From Ancrocorticia sp052089425 (GTDB lineage Bacteria; Actinomycetota; Actinomycetes; Actinomycetales; Actinomycetaceae), in NCBI RefSeq assembly GCF_052089425.1, contig NZ_JBQCZW010000008.1, positions 1 to 64,000 on the forward strand: DNA of 64,000 nucleotides, read 5' to 3'. The position numbers and the translations under genes are program-made. Below the pieces are notes generated by a model that was given only the letters and a program-made list of their open reading frames with translations, had not been told where the DNA came from and did not search any database. This document shows, piece after piece, positions 9,007 to 16,025 of the stretch. Every line of letters begins with the position of its first letter. The stretch's first letter is position 1.

Positions 9007-10266
9007 CTACTTGCGATACTGATCCACGAGGGTCCCCTCGGATACGGGCGGGTCAGTCCGCTGTTCGCCACTATCGGCCATCACCGGGTAGGTAGCGTCT
9101 GCTCGGGCGGCAATCTCGGACTGGTTGAGAGTCATCCCCGAATCCGTGTATCCCTCCTCAAGGGCGTGGAGCGGGTAGAGATAATAGCTTCGATCGTCCT
9201 GAGTGACAGCCGTCCACTCGAGGTTACTGACGCTCGCCGGGCCTTCGGGTGGAACGTCCACGGTGGCGGTAGTGATGAGCCCCGTGGTGACGGCGTATCC
9301 GTGATTATTGATCGTTTGTCCAGAGATCATGTTGCCCATGGACCACACAACCCACATTCCGTTGCCGTCAGGTCCGCCGTCAATCTCAGTGACAGGCTCT
9401 GGCACATGTGAGTGGTTGCCGAACACGAGGTCTACTTGCCCCGATTCTGCCAGTTGATCGGCGATCTCCGTTTGCTCCTCGATCGGCTCGCTGACGTACT
9501 CCGTGCCCCAGTGCATAGAGACCACAACAAGGTCCGCGCCGGCCTCCCGTGCCGCGGCGGCATCATCGATTAAGTCACCCACCGAACGCTGGCCCAGATC
9601 ACCCACCACGTTCCAGGACCATTCGGCGCCCTGAGGCAACGGGATGCCGTTTGTCAAAGTGCTGGCGGACAGGTGGGCAATAGTGACATCGCGGCCGCCG
9701 GATTCGAGATCATAGTACTGAATCTGACCGGCTTCCTCTTCGGTGCGCGCTGTGCCATGATGGCCGAGCTCCGCCTCATCGAAGGTGTCAAGCGTGGACG
9801 TGACGCCATCGAAACCGCGGTCCATCGAGTGATTGGTGGCCAGAGAGCACCCGTCCCAACCCATGTCTTTGAGGGACGTGGCAATCTCGGGTGGCGCCCC
9901 GAACGCCGGGTAATTGGAGGGTTCCTGCCCGGGAGGAACAATGGGAACCTCCATGGAACACAACGCAAGATCGGCGCCCTCGATCCACGGGTTGATTTGT
10001 TCAAACAGAGGACCATAATCGAGGACCCCGCCAGATGCCTGCTGTGCAAAATGGTTGACGGACAGGTGGAGGAGGATATCTCCGCCTGAAACGATCGAAA
10101 GGGTAGAAGGGTCCGCCGTTGGGGTTGGCGTTGGGGTGGCCTCTGGCGCCGATTCGGAAGCGGTAGCCGATGACCCTTCTGAATCTCCGGGGGTAGATGG
10201 GGTGCAGGCCGCCAGCAGTGCGGCGGCCCCCAGAAGCGCTGTGAGTGAGAGACGGGTGGAGCGCAC
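9007..10266 (-). CDS. CapA/PgsA-type lipoprotein, metallophosphatase fold
   Basis: A cell-surface lipoprotein of the CapA family, whose founding members help make poly-gamma-glutamate capsules; many actinobacterial homologues have no proven role. The signal peptide ends in the lipobox LLAAC (about residues 17-21). A Ser/Thr/Pro linker with PTPTPT follows. The conserved core is SGGDILLH, CSMEVPIVPPG, LATNHSMDRG, SMHWGTEY and FGNHSHVPEP, giving the metal-binding Asp, Asn and His residues of the calcineurin-like fold. It starts with GTG behind AAGGAGG. A minus-strand TAGAAT lies at 10292-10297. No capB or capC neighbours are present, so a capsule role is not supported. Confidence 0.82.
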   Translation of the reverse strand: MRSTRLSLTALLGAAALLAACTPSTPGDSEGSSATASESAPEATPTPTPTADPSTLSIVSGGDILLHLSVNHFAQQASGGVLDYGPLFEQINPWIEGADLALCSMEVPIVPPGQEPSNYPAFGAPPEIATSLKDMGWDGCSLATNHSMDRGFDGVTSTLDTFDEAELGHHGTARTEEEAGQIQYYDLESGGRDVTIAHLSASTLTNGIPLPQGAEWSWNVVGDLGQRSVGDLIDDAAAAREAGADLVVVSMHWGTEYVSEPIEEQTEIADQLAESGQVDLVFGNHSHVPEPVTEIDGGPDGNGMWVVWSMGNMISGQTINNHGYAVTTGLITTATVDVPPEGPASVSNLEWTAVTQDDRSYYLYPLHALEEGYTDSGMTLNQSEIAARADATYPVMADSGEQRTDPPVSEGTLVDQYRK

Positions 10267-10291
10267 GGTTCCTCCTTGAATTGACTGATCG

Positions 10292-10297
10292 CGATTC
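10292..10297 (-). promoter_or_regulatory. -10 box TAGAAT of capA-like gene
   Basis: Read on the minus strand, TAGAAT lies about 26 bases before the GTG start, with AAGGAGG between. This gives a short leader with a normal ribosome site. Confidence 0.45.
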
Positions 10298-10396
10298 TAG
10301 CCGATGGGGCGTGTGGACCGGCGGAACCGCCGGTGAGTGGGAAGGTATTTCGGGCGGGAGGATCCCGGCCTTCCCTGAGGCCCCGGCCGAACGCGG

Positions 10397-10402
10397 TAGG
10401 CT
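10397..10402 (+). promoter_or_regulatory. -10 box TAGGCT of pgsA
   Basis: TAGGCT ends six bases before the pgsA ATG, with the same spacing as at dapA and dnaE. Confidence 0.5.
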
Positions 10403-10408
10403 GGGAGA

Positions 10409-11002
10409 ATGAGCAGTGAGCAGGGTGAGGCGAACGAGGTTCCCGTTATCAACATCGCGAATGCGCTGACGGTTCTCAGGTTGGTGCTAGTTCCGGTATT
10501 TGTTGTTGTGTACTGGACTGATACGCCGGGCAGAGCATGGGCCGCATGGGGGATCTTCGCGCTTGCGGCGTTGACGGACAAGCTGGATGGATACCTAGCG
10601 CGTAGCCGTGGCCTCATCACTGATTTCGGTAAGCTTGCCGATTCGATTGCTGACAAGTGCCTCATTGGGGCGGCACTCATCATGTTGTCTCTTCACGGGC
10701 ACCTGTGGTGGTGGGTCACGGTAGTCATGATTGGACGCGAACTGGCCATCACGCTGATGCGCATGTACATGGTTCGCCAAGAAGTGATGGCCGCGGGGCG
10801 GGGCGGAAAGATCAAGATGTTCATGCAGTCCCTCGGCATTGGTGGGCTGGTGATCCCGTGGGCAAGCTTCCTGCCGGGCGCTCTGGCAACGGTGCTGATT
10901 TGGATCTGCTACGGACTGATCGCAATTGCTCTGTACTTCTCGATCTCCTCCGCTGTGGAATACGTCCGTGATGCGCGTCGGATCTCCGGGGAAGGACAAT
11001 AG
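10409..11002 (+). CDS. pgsA: CDP-diacylglycerol--glycerol-3-phosphate 3-phosphatidyltransferase
   Basis: It makes phosphatidylglycerophosphate, the precursor of phosphatidylglycerol and cardiolipin, at the membrane. The CDP-alcohol phosphotransferase signature D-G-x2-A-R-x8-G-x3-D-x3-D is present as DKLDGYLARSRGLITDFGKL with the final D in ADSIAD; the first aspartate pair reads DKLDG. Four or five membrane helices are visible over 197 residues. It begins the run pgsA-cinA-clgR-DUF3046 that precedes recA in many actinobacteria. Paralogues acting on myo-inositol phosphate exist, so exact specificity is inferred. Confidence 0.92.
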   Translation: MSSEQGEANEVPVINIANALTVLRLVLVPVFVVVYWTDTPGRAWAAWGIFALAALTDKLDGYLARSRGLITDFGKLADSIADKCLIGAALIMLSLHGHLWWWVTVVMIGRELAITLMRMYMVRQEVMAAGRGGKIKMFMQSLGIGGLVIPWASFLPGALATVLIWICYGLIAIALYFSISSAVEYVRDARRISGEGQ

Positions 11003-11003
11003 T

Positions 11004-11519
11004 GTGGTGGCTGATGGCGAAGAACTGCGCCGCACCGTGGAAGCGCTCAAAGCCCGTGGGCTTACGCTGTGCTGTGCCGAATCGTTGACTGGCGGGGCGT
11101 TGGCCAGCCGGATCGTCAACGTGCCCGGTGTGTCCGCCGTTTTTCGGGGAGCGGTGGTCAGTTACGCTACGGACGTGAAGGCGAGTGTTTTGGGAGTCTC
11201 TCAGAACCAGTTGGATGAGACGGGCCCGGTGGACGAAACGGTGGCGCGCCAGATGGCACGCGGGGCGTGCCGTGTTTTGGCGGCGGACGTTGGCGTGGCA
11301 ACCACAGGAGTTGCGGGGCCTGGACCCGCGGATGGCCACCCTGCCGGCACCGTGTGGATCGCAATCTCCGGAGCGTTGGGGGAGCGCGCCGAGCTGCTGG
11401 CACTTGACGGCAGCCGAACAGAGATCAGGGAGGGCGCCGTTCAATGCGCCCTGGGCCTTGTGGCGCGTGCTCTCGATGATGTGGTTACGAACACAAAATC
11501 GAATCTTCTCCAAGAATGA
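11004..11519 (+). CDS. cinA: CinA C-terminal domain protein, nicotinamide-nucleotide amidohydrolase
   Basis: The enzyme deamidates nicotinamide mononucleotide to nicotinate mononucleotide in NAD salvage. This is the stand-alone C-terminal CinA (PncC) domain of 171 residues; the N-terminal MoaB-like half of full CinA is absent, as is common. Typical stretches are CCAESLTGGALASRI, GAVVSYATDVKASVLGV and ATTGVAGPGPADG. The start is GTG at 11004, right after the pgsA stop, with GGAAGGA seven bases ahead; a longer frame back to 10926 overlaps pgsA and is unlikely. It is probably co-transcribed with pgsA. Confidence 0.9.
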   Translation: MVADGEELRRTVEALKARGLTLCCAESLTGGALASRIVNVPGVSAVFRGAVVSYATDVKASVLGVSQNQLDETGPVDETVARQMARGACRVLAADVGVATTGVAGPGPADGHPAGTVWIAISGALGERAELLALDGSRTEIREGAVQCALGLVARALDDVVTNTKSNLLQE

Positions 11520-11553
11520 CGGGTTCTCTCAGCTTTCGTACAGAAATAGTTGG

Positions 11554-11569
11554 CATGGTGTACACCATG
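11554..11569. promoter_or_regulatory. 16-bp perfect palindrome before clgR, operator candidate
   Basis: CATGGTGTACACCATG is fully self-complementary. It lies in the -35 and spacer region of a promoter whose -10 is TATACT at 11576-11581, a place where a repressor dimer would block polymerase. Confidence 0.6.
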
Positions 11570-11575
11570 AAGCCG

Positions 11576-11581
11576 TATACT
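11576..11581 (+). promoter_or_regulatory. -10 box TATACT of clgR
   Basis: A near-consensus -10 hexamer about 80 bases before the clgR ATG, in the 141-bp gap after cinA. It suggests that clgR has its own transcript. Confidence 0.5.
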
Positions 11582-11601
11582 TGAGTGTGGATGGCTCAAG
11601 T
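11579..11601 (+). repeat. Inverted repeat in clgR leader
   Basis: ACTTGAG (11579-11585) and CTCAAGT (11595-11601) form a 7-bp stem with a 9-nt loop at the start of the predicted clgR transcript. A further imperfect repeat, TTTTGG/CCAAAA, spans 11620-11640. Confidence 0.4.
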
Positions 11602-11660
11602 TTGGTCAGTAGTTGAATATTTTGGGAATGATTTCCAAAACTGCTGCGTTGAGGAGAGTG

Positions 11661-12068
11661 ATGAGCATGGATCTACGAACCGGCGTTAACCGGAAAGACC
11701 AAGGAACTGCACGCAAGATTGTGCGCGTGCCTGAACCCGCTCACGAGGAACAGGCGCTCCTGCGCCGAGAGCTCGGAGAGGTGCTGCGCGAGTACCGCCA
11801 GCGTCAGGGCCGCACACTCCGCGAGGTTTCCTCCGATGCTCGAGTCTCCCTCGGATATCTCTCCGAGGTGGAACGGGGTCAGAAGGAAGCTTCCTCTGAA
11901 CTACTATCGTCAATCTGCACTGCACTTAACGTCCCTCTCAGCCACGTGCTCCGGCTTGTTGCTGATCGCATTGATTTCTCGCAGGGCCGCGTACCCCCGC
12001 ACATGAGGGTCCCGGACTCCGTGCCGGAAGAACTGGTGCGCGCCGAGATGTCCAAGCTGCATCGGTGA
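11661..12068 (+). CDS. clgR: ClgR-like XRE-family transcriptional regulator
   Basis: ClgR activates clp protease and stress genes in actinobacteria. The 135-residue product has a helix-turn-helix at about residues 35-90: LREYRQRQGRTLREVSSDA, VSLGYLSEVERGQKEASSELL and ICTALNVPLSHVL. The C-terminal tail VPDSVPEELV resembles that of ClgR proteins. The position between cinA and DUF3046 is the classical one. I chose ATG 11661, which has GAGGAG eight bases ahead; an upstream ATG at 11613 lacks a ribosome site. The last bases overlap the next gene as GTGA. A palindrome and two inverted repeats in the leader hint at tight control. Confidence 0.85.
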   Translation: MSMDLRTGVNRKDQGTARKIVRVPEPAHEEQALLRRELGEVLREYRQRQGRTLREVSSDARVSLGYLSEVERGQKEASSELLSSICTALNVPLSHVLRLVADRIDFSQGRVPPHMRVPDSVPEELVRAEMSKLHR

Positions 12069-12304
12069 GAGAGTCAGAGTTCTGGAGTGCGGTGGACTGG
12101 ACGTTCCCGGATGGGCACGGCAGGAGCCTCACGCAGGATCTCGTGTTATCTGAGCTAGGGGATCGAAGTCCCCTTCAGGCAATTGACGATGGGACAAACC
12201 CGCAGAAGGTGTGGGAGGCGATGTGCCGATCGATGGATCTGCCTGAGCGCTACCAGTACATCCACCGGGTCAAGCCAGAAGAGCGTGACGATCTGGGACG
12301 GTAG
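12065..12304 (+). CDS. DUF3046 family protein
   Basis: A 79-residue actinobacterial protein of unknown function, found next to recA in many genomes. The family pattern of an N-terminal EFW, a central L-x-x-LG-x-R-x-x-x-A-I and a W-x-A-x-C segment appears here as RESEFWSAVDW, LSELGDRSPLQAIDDG and VWEAMCRSMD. Its GTG overlaps the clgR stop (GTGA), so it is translationally coupled. A strong hairpin follows 40 bases after the stop. Confidence 0.85.
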   Translation: MRESEFWSAVDWTFPDGHGRSLTQDLVLSELGDRSPLQAIDDGTNPQKVWEAMCRSMDLPERYQYIHRVKPEERDDLGR

Positions 12305-12344
12305 CGGCGAGACAAAAGGTAACCGAAGGACAACTTAATACCGC

Positions 12345-12382
12345 GTGGTGGGGACCGGCCCGTATGGGTTGGTCCCCACCAC
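12345..12382 (+). terminator. Strong hairpin after DUF3046
   Basis: GTGGTGGGGACC (12345-12356) and GGTCCCCACCAC (12371-12382) form a perfect 12-bp stem with a 14-nt loop. No T-run follows, as is common for actinobacterial terminators. It closes the clgR-DUF3046 unit. Confidence 0.65.
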
Positions 12383-12508
12383 CATGTCATGCCAGCGGCG
12401 TTGCCATCATGGTGTGGCACGGGTGCAGCGGACCTAGGAATTGCTTCCGGATCGTCATGATGGATGAGGTGCCCCTAGGCAGCGAATAGCCCCGTTTCAC
12501 CGTGTGAT

Positions 12509-12521
12509 CACAATTGTTGTG
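12509..12521. promoter_or_regulatory. Inverted repeat CACAA-TTG-TTGTG upstream of bet operon
   Basis: A 5-bp inverted repeat in an AT-richer patch. It is a possible regulator site about 270 bp before betB. Confidence 0.3.
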
Positions 12522-12532
12522 TTACTGTGGCG

Positions 12533-12546
12533 CACCGGCGCCGGTG
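12533..12546. promoter_or_regulatory. 14-bp perfect palindrome upstream of bet operon
   Basis: CACCGGCGCCGGTG is fully self-complementary and lies 12 bp after the previous repeat. It is a candidate operator for the betaine genes, which lack a linked betI. Confidence 0.4.
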
Positions 12547-12788
12547 TTGGACCCTCAGAGTCCACATGATGGAATATTCGGCGGATGAATTTTCCACGAG
12601 AATATCAGCGGATTGATTTCCTCCTGTTTCCCTTACGGGAGCCGGGCGAAACTCTCCCCTCCCAGTGCGCGGATCGGAGCTCTTTTTGGCGATTTTTCGC
12701 CGACTTGCATTTGACCGGGACTCGTTATCCCTGTTTGACTCAAAAGCGGACAGGAACACCAGAGAGTCAACTACGAAGGAGAATCTCC

Positions 12789-14297
12789 GTGCATGAACTG
12801 TTTATTGATGGGGAGTGGAAGGAAGCCAGCGACGGCAATCACCGCCGCATTAACTGCCCAGCAGATGGTGCTTTAGTAGCCGAAGTTTCAGAAGCTACGC
12901 CGGATGATGCAACCGCAGCGGTCCGTGCAGCACGGCGGGCATTCGATACGGGATTGTGGGCGCTCACCCCTGCAACAGACAGGGCCATGTTGCTCTCGCA
13001 GGTGGCAGACCGCCTTCAACAAGAAAAAGAAACTGTTGCGAGGCTGGAAGCCCTGGACACTGGGCGAATAATCGCTGAGACCAGAATAGACGTAGATGAT
13101 GTGACCGCCGTGTTCCGCTACTACTCCACGTTGGCCGCTGCTGACGCCGGACGAATCGTGGATACCGGCATGCCCGACGTGGTGAGCAAAGTGGTATACG
13201 AGCCGATAGGCGTGTGTAGCCTCATCACGCCATGGAATTATCCGCTCCTGCAAACCTCGTGGAAAGTGGCGCCCGCCCTTGCCGCGGGCAATTCATTTGT
13301 TCTCAAGCCGAGCGAACTGACGCCTTCCACCGCCATTTGGCTGCTGGCAACACTTGAGGAACTCGGTTTGCCTGCAGGGGTGGGCAACCTGATTCTGGGC
13401 GCGGGTGGCCGTGTTGGCCCACCGCTGACGGAAAGCCCGGAGGTAGATCTGGTGTCCTTCACTGGCGGGTTGGTGACCGGCCGCAGTATTGCGGCATCGG
13501 CAGCCCCGACCGTCAAGAAGGTAGCACTCGAATTGGGAGGTAAGAACCCCAACGTAGTTTTTGCGGATGCAGATTTCGAAGCTGCTGTGGACGGCGCGAT
13601 GAACGCCGTGTTCTACACGTCTGGTGAAGTGTGCTCTGCAGGTACCCGCCTCATCATTGAAGAATCGATTCATGATGAGTTCGTTGCCGAACTGGTCAAG
13701 CGAACCGAGGCCATCAAGATCGGTGGCCCGTTCGATGAGAACGCCGAAACCGGTCCGCTCATCAGTGCTGCCCACCGCGACAAGGTGGAAAAATATGTTG
13801 ATGCTGGTATCGCCGAGGGCGCCAAGCTTCTGGTGGGCGGGCGACGCCCCGAGGGTGAAAAATACGCCAACGGATACTACTACCTCCCAACGATTCTCGA
13901 TGGATGCAGCACTGAGATGTCATGCGTTCAGGATGAATCCTTCGGCCCCGTCATCACGGTGGAGACCTTTTCCGGGCACACCCGCGATGAGGCCGAATCG
14001 GAAGCCCTGCGTATAGCCAATGACACGGTCTACGGCTTGGCGGGCGCCGTGTGGAGCCAAGATGGTGGACGCGGCGAACGCGTAGCCGCGCGGCTACGCC
14101 ACGGAACCATTTGGATTAATGATTTTGGCCCGTACGTTCCAGGTGCCGAATGGGGCGGGTTCAAGCAGAGCGGAGTTGGCCGCGAGTTGGGCCAACAGGG
14201 ACTCGATGAATACCGCGAAACGAAACATATTTGGAGGAATACACGCCCTGCACCTACTCACTGGTTCGGTGCAGAAAACGAAGGAGGACAACTATGA
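12789..14297 (+). CDS. betB: Betaine-aldehyde dehydrogenase
   Basis: It oxidises betaine aldehyde to glycine betaine with NAD(P). The 502-residue product has the aldehyde dehydrogenase fold: ITPWNYPLLQTSWKVAPALAAG (substrate/cofactor region), SFTGGLVTGRSIA (Rossmann loop), the catalytic glutamate in ALELGGKNPN and the nucleophilic cysteine in TSGEVCSAGTR. The GTG at 12789 has AAGGAG eight bases ahead; the longer open frame from 12585 adds non-homologous sequence. The gene overlaps betA as ATGA. The neighbouring betA and betT support the betaine role over other aldehyde substrates. Confidence 0.9.
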   Translation: MHELFIDGEWKEASDGNHRRINCPADGALVAEVSEATPDDATAAVRAARRAFDTGLWALTPATDRAMLLSQVADRLQQEKETVARLEALDTGRIIAETRIDVDDVTAVFRYYSTLAAADAGRIVDTGMPDVVSKVVYEPIGVCSLITPWNYPLLQTSWKVAPALAAGNSFVLKPSELTPSTAIWLLATLEELGLPAGVGNLILGAGGRVGPPLTESPEVDLVSFTGGLVTGRSIAASAAPTVKKVALELGGKNPNVVFADADFEAAVDGAMNAVFYTSGEVCSAGTRLIIEESIHDEFVAELVKRTEAIKIGGPFDENAETGPLISAAHRDKVEKYVDAGIAEGAKLLVGGRRPEGEKYANGYYYLPTILDGCSTEMSCVQDESFGPVITVETFSGHTRDEAESEALRIANDTVYGLAGAVWSQDGGRGERVAARLRHGTIWINDFGPYVPGAEWGGFKQSGVGRELGQQGLDEYRETKHIWRNTRPAPTHWFGAENEGGQL

Positions 14298-16000
14298 AGA
14301 ACTATGATTACGTGATCGTTGGAGGCGGCTCCGCTGGATCCGTGCTAGCCAACCGGCTCAGTACCGATCCTCATACCTCGGTGCTCGTTCTGGAAGCTGG
14401 TATGGATGACTTCCGGTTCAATCCGTTTATTCACATGCCTGCCGCACTGTCATTTCCCATGGGGAGCCCCATTGACTGGCAGTATGAATCCGAACCAGAG
14501 CCTTACATGAACGGACGCCGTGTTTCCCATGCTCGGGGCAAGGTACTTGGCGGTTCCTCCAGCATCAACGGCATGATCTTCCAGCGCGGCAACCCCATGG
14601 ATTACGAGCGGTGGGGCGCCGATCCGGGAATGGAGAACTGGGATTACGCCCACTGCCTGCCCTACTTCAAGCGGATGGAAACCACCCGTGCAGGTGCCGA
14701 TGCGTGGCGCGGTGGCTCCGGCCCACTGATCCTTGAGCGCGGACCGGCCGAGAATCCCCTGTTCGGTGCCTTCCTCGAAGCCACACAGCAGGCGGGATAT
14801 CCTCCCACGGACGATGTGAACGGATACCGGCAAGAGGGGTTTGGCCCCTTTGACCGCAACGTGGCCAATTCACGCCGCTGGAGCGCCTCACGCGCCTACC
14901 TCCACCCCGCTCAGGGCCGGAAAAACCTCACCGTCCATACGCTGAGCATGGTGACGAAGCTACGCACCGCGGGAAACCGCGTGGTGGGTGTGGACTATGT
15001 TCGTGGCGGTCACCAGAAGAAATCGGTGAGTGCTGGCGAAGTCATTCTGGCCGGAGGTGCCTTCAACACGCCTCAGCTGCTGCAGCTCACCGGAATTGGC
15101 AACCCCGCGGACCTGTCTCCACTTGGAATCCAGACGATTTCTGATCTGCCCGGCGTTGGCGAGAATATGCAGGATCACCTTGAGGTGTACCTCCAGCACG
15201 AATCCAAGCAGCCCGTTTCGATCGGATCGTGGTACAAGCTCTATAACTACCCACGCATCGGCGCCGAGTGGCTCTTCCTTCGCAGTGGGGTTGGAGCCTC
15301 CAACCATTTCGAAGCAGGCGGGTTCATTCGCAGTAACGAACAGGTGGATTACCCGAACCTCATGTTCCACTTCCTTCCCATTGCCATTCGGTATGACGGC
15401 AAGCGTCCGGTTGTTGAGCATGGATATCAAGTCCATATCGGTCCGATGTACTCGGACGTGCGTGGATCCCTCAAGATCAAGTCAACGGATCCGACTGAGC
15501 ACCCAGAGTTGCGCTTCAACTATCTCTCCACTGAGAACGATCGCCGCGAATGGGTGGAGATCGTTCGCAAGGCTCGCGAGATCCTCTCCCAGCCTGCCTT
15601 CTCCGCCTTCGATGCAGGAGAGATTTCTCCCGGGCCTCAGGTGGAGAGCGAAGAGGAGATCCTCGATTGGGTGTCCAGAGATGCTGAGACAGCCCTCCAC
15701 CCATCGTGTACTGCCAAGATGGGAGTGGGCGAGGACGCCGTCGTCGACCCCAATTCAATGAAGGTATACGGGGTGGAAGGCCTACGTGCAGTAGACGCTT
15801 CTTCTATGCCCTACGTGACGAACGGGAACATCTACGCACCGGTGATGATGCTGGCCGAAAAGGCTGCGGACCTCATTGCGGGGAACACTCCTCTGGATCC
15901 CATCAATGTCCCGTTCTACAAGCACGGGACCGGCATGCCGCTATGGCCAGAAGGCGATCCGCGTAACAACGAAACTACCCCGGGCACAGTCCATCACTGA
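14294..16000 (+). CDS. betA: Choline dehydrogenase (GMC oxidoreductase)
   Basis: An FAD enzyme that oxidises choline to betaine aldehyde, probably at the membrane. The FAD-binding YDYVIVGGGSAGSVLANRL is at the N-terminus. GMC signature 1 is GKVLGGSSSINGMIFQRG and signature 2 is GAFNTPQLLQLTGIG. The catalytic histidine is in TALHPSCTAKMG, and the end carries VTNGNIYAPVMMLAEKAADLI. Its 568 residues match BetA. The ATG has AAGGAGG ahead and overlaps the betB stop by 4 bp, so the two are translationally coupled. Confidence 0.92.
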   Translation: MKNYDYVIVGGGSAGSVLANRLSTDPHTSVLVLEAGMDDFRFNPFIHMPAALSFPMGSPIDWQYESEPEPYMNGRRVSHARGKVLGGSSSINGMIFQRGNPMDYERWGADPGMENWDYAHCLPYFKRMETTRAGADAWRGGSGPLILERGPAENPLFGAFLEATQQAGYPPTDDVNGYRQEGFGPFDRNVANSRRWSASRAYLHPAQGRKNLTVHTLSMVTKLRTAGNRVVGVDYVRGGHQKKSVSAGEVILAGGAFNTPQLLQLTGIGNPADLSPLGIQTISDLPGVGENMQDHLEVYLQHESKQPVSIGSWYKLYNYPRIGAEWLFLRSGVGASNHFEAGGFIRSNEQVDYPNLMFHFLPIAIRYDGKRPVVEHGYQVHIGPMYSDVRGSLKIKSTDPTEHPELRFNYLSTENDRREWVEIVRKAREILSQPAFSAFDAGEISPGPQVESEEEILDWVSRDAETALHPSCTAKMGVGEDAVVDPNSMKVYGVEGLRAVDASSMPYVTNGNIYAPVMMLAEKAADLIAGNTPLDPINVPFYKHGTGMPLWPEGDPRNNETTPGTVHH

Positions 16001-16025
16001 GATATAGGCCTATCGAGGCACCACC

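Larger units (their letters stand above)
12305..12788. other. 484-bp gap between DUF3046 and betB
   Basis: No gene or tRNA is seen. It holds a 12-bp-stem hairpin at 12345-12382, an inverted repeat CACAA-TTG-TTGTG at 12509-12521, a 14-bp perfect palindrome at 12533-12546 and a small hairpin GGCGA-TTTT-TCGCC at 12688-12701. The betB frame stays open back to 12585, but the extra 68 residues look nothing like an aldehyde dehydrogenase, so this stretch is read as promoter and leader. Confidence 0.6.

Noticed and set aside
12585..12788. Extension of betB to an ATG at 12585
   Set aside because: The extra 68 residues do not look like an aldehyde dehydrogenase N-terminus, contain odd Cys/Arg content and lack a ribosome site. 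GTG 12789 has AAGGAG and starts the family sequence.
12305..12788. Riboswitch or tRNA in the bet upstream gap
   Set aside because: No tRNA T-loop pattern and no known riboswitch core could be recognised. The hairpins are simple inverted repeats.
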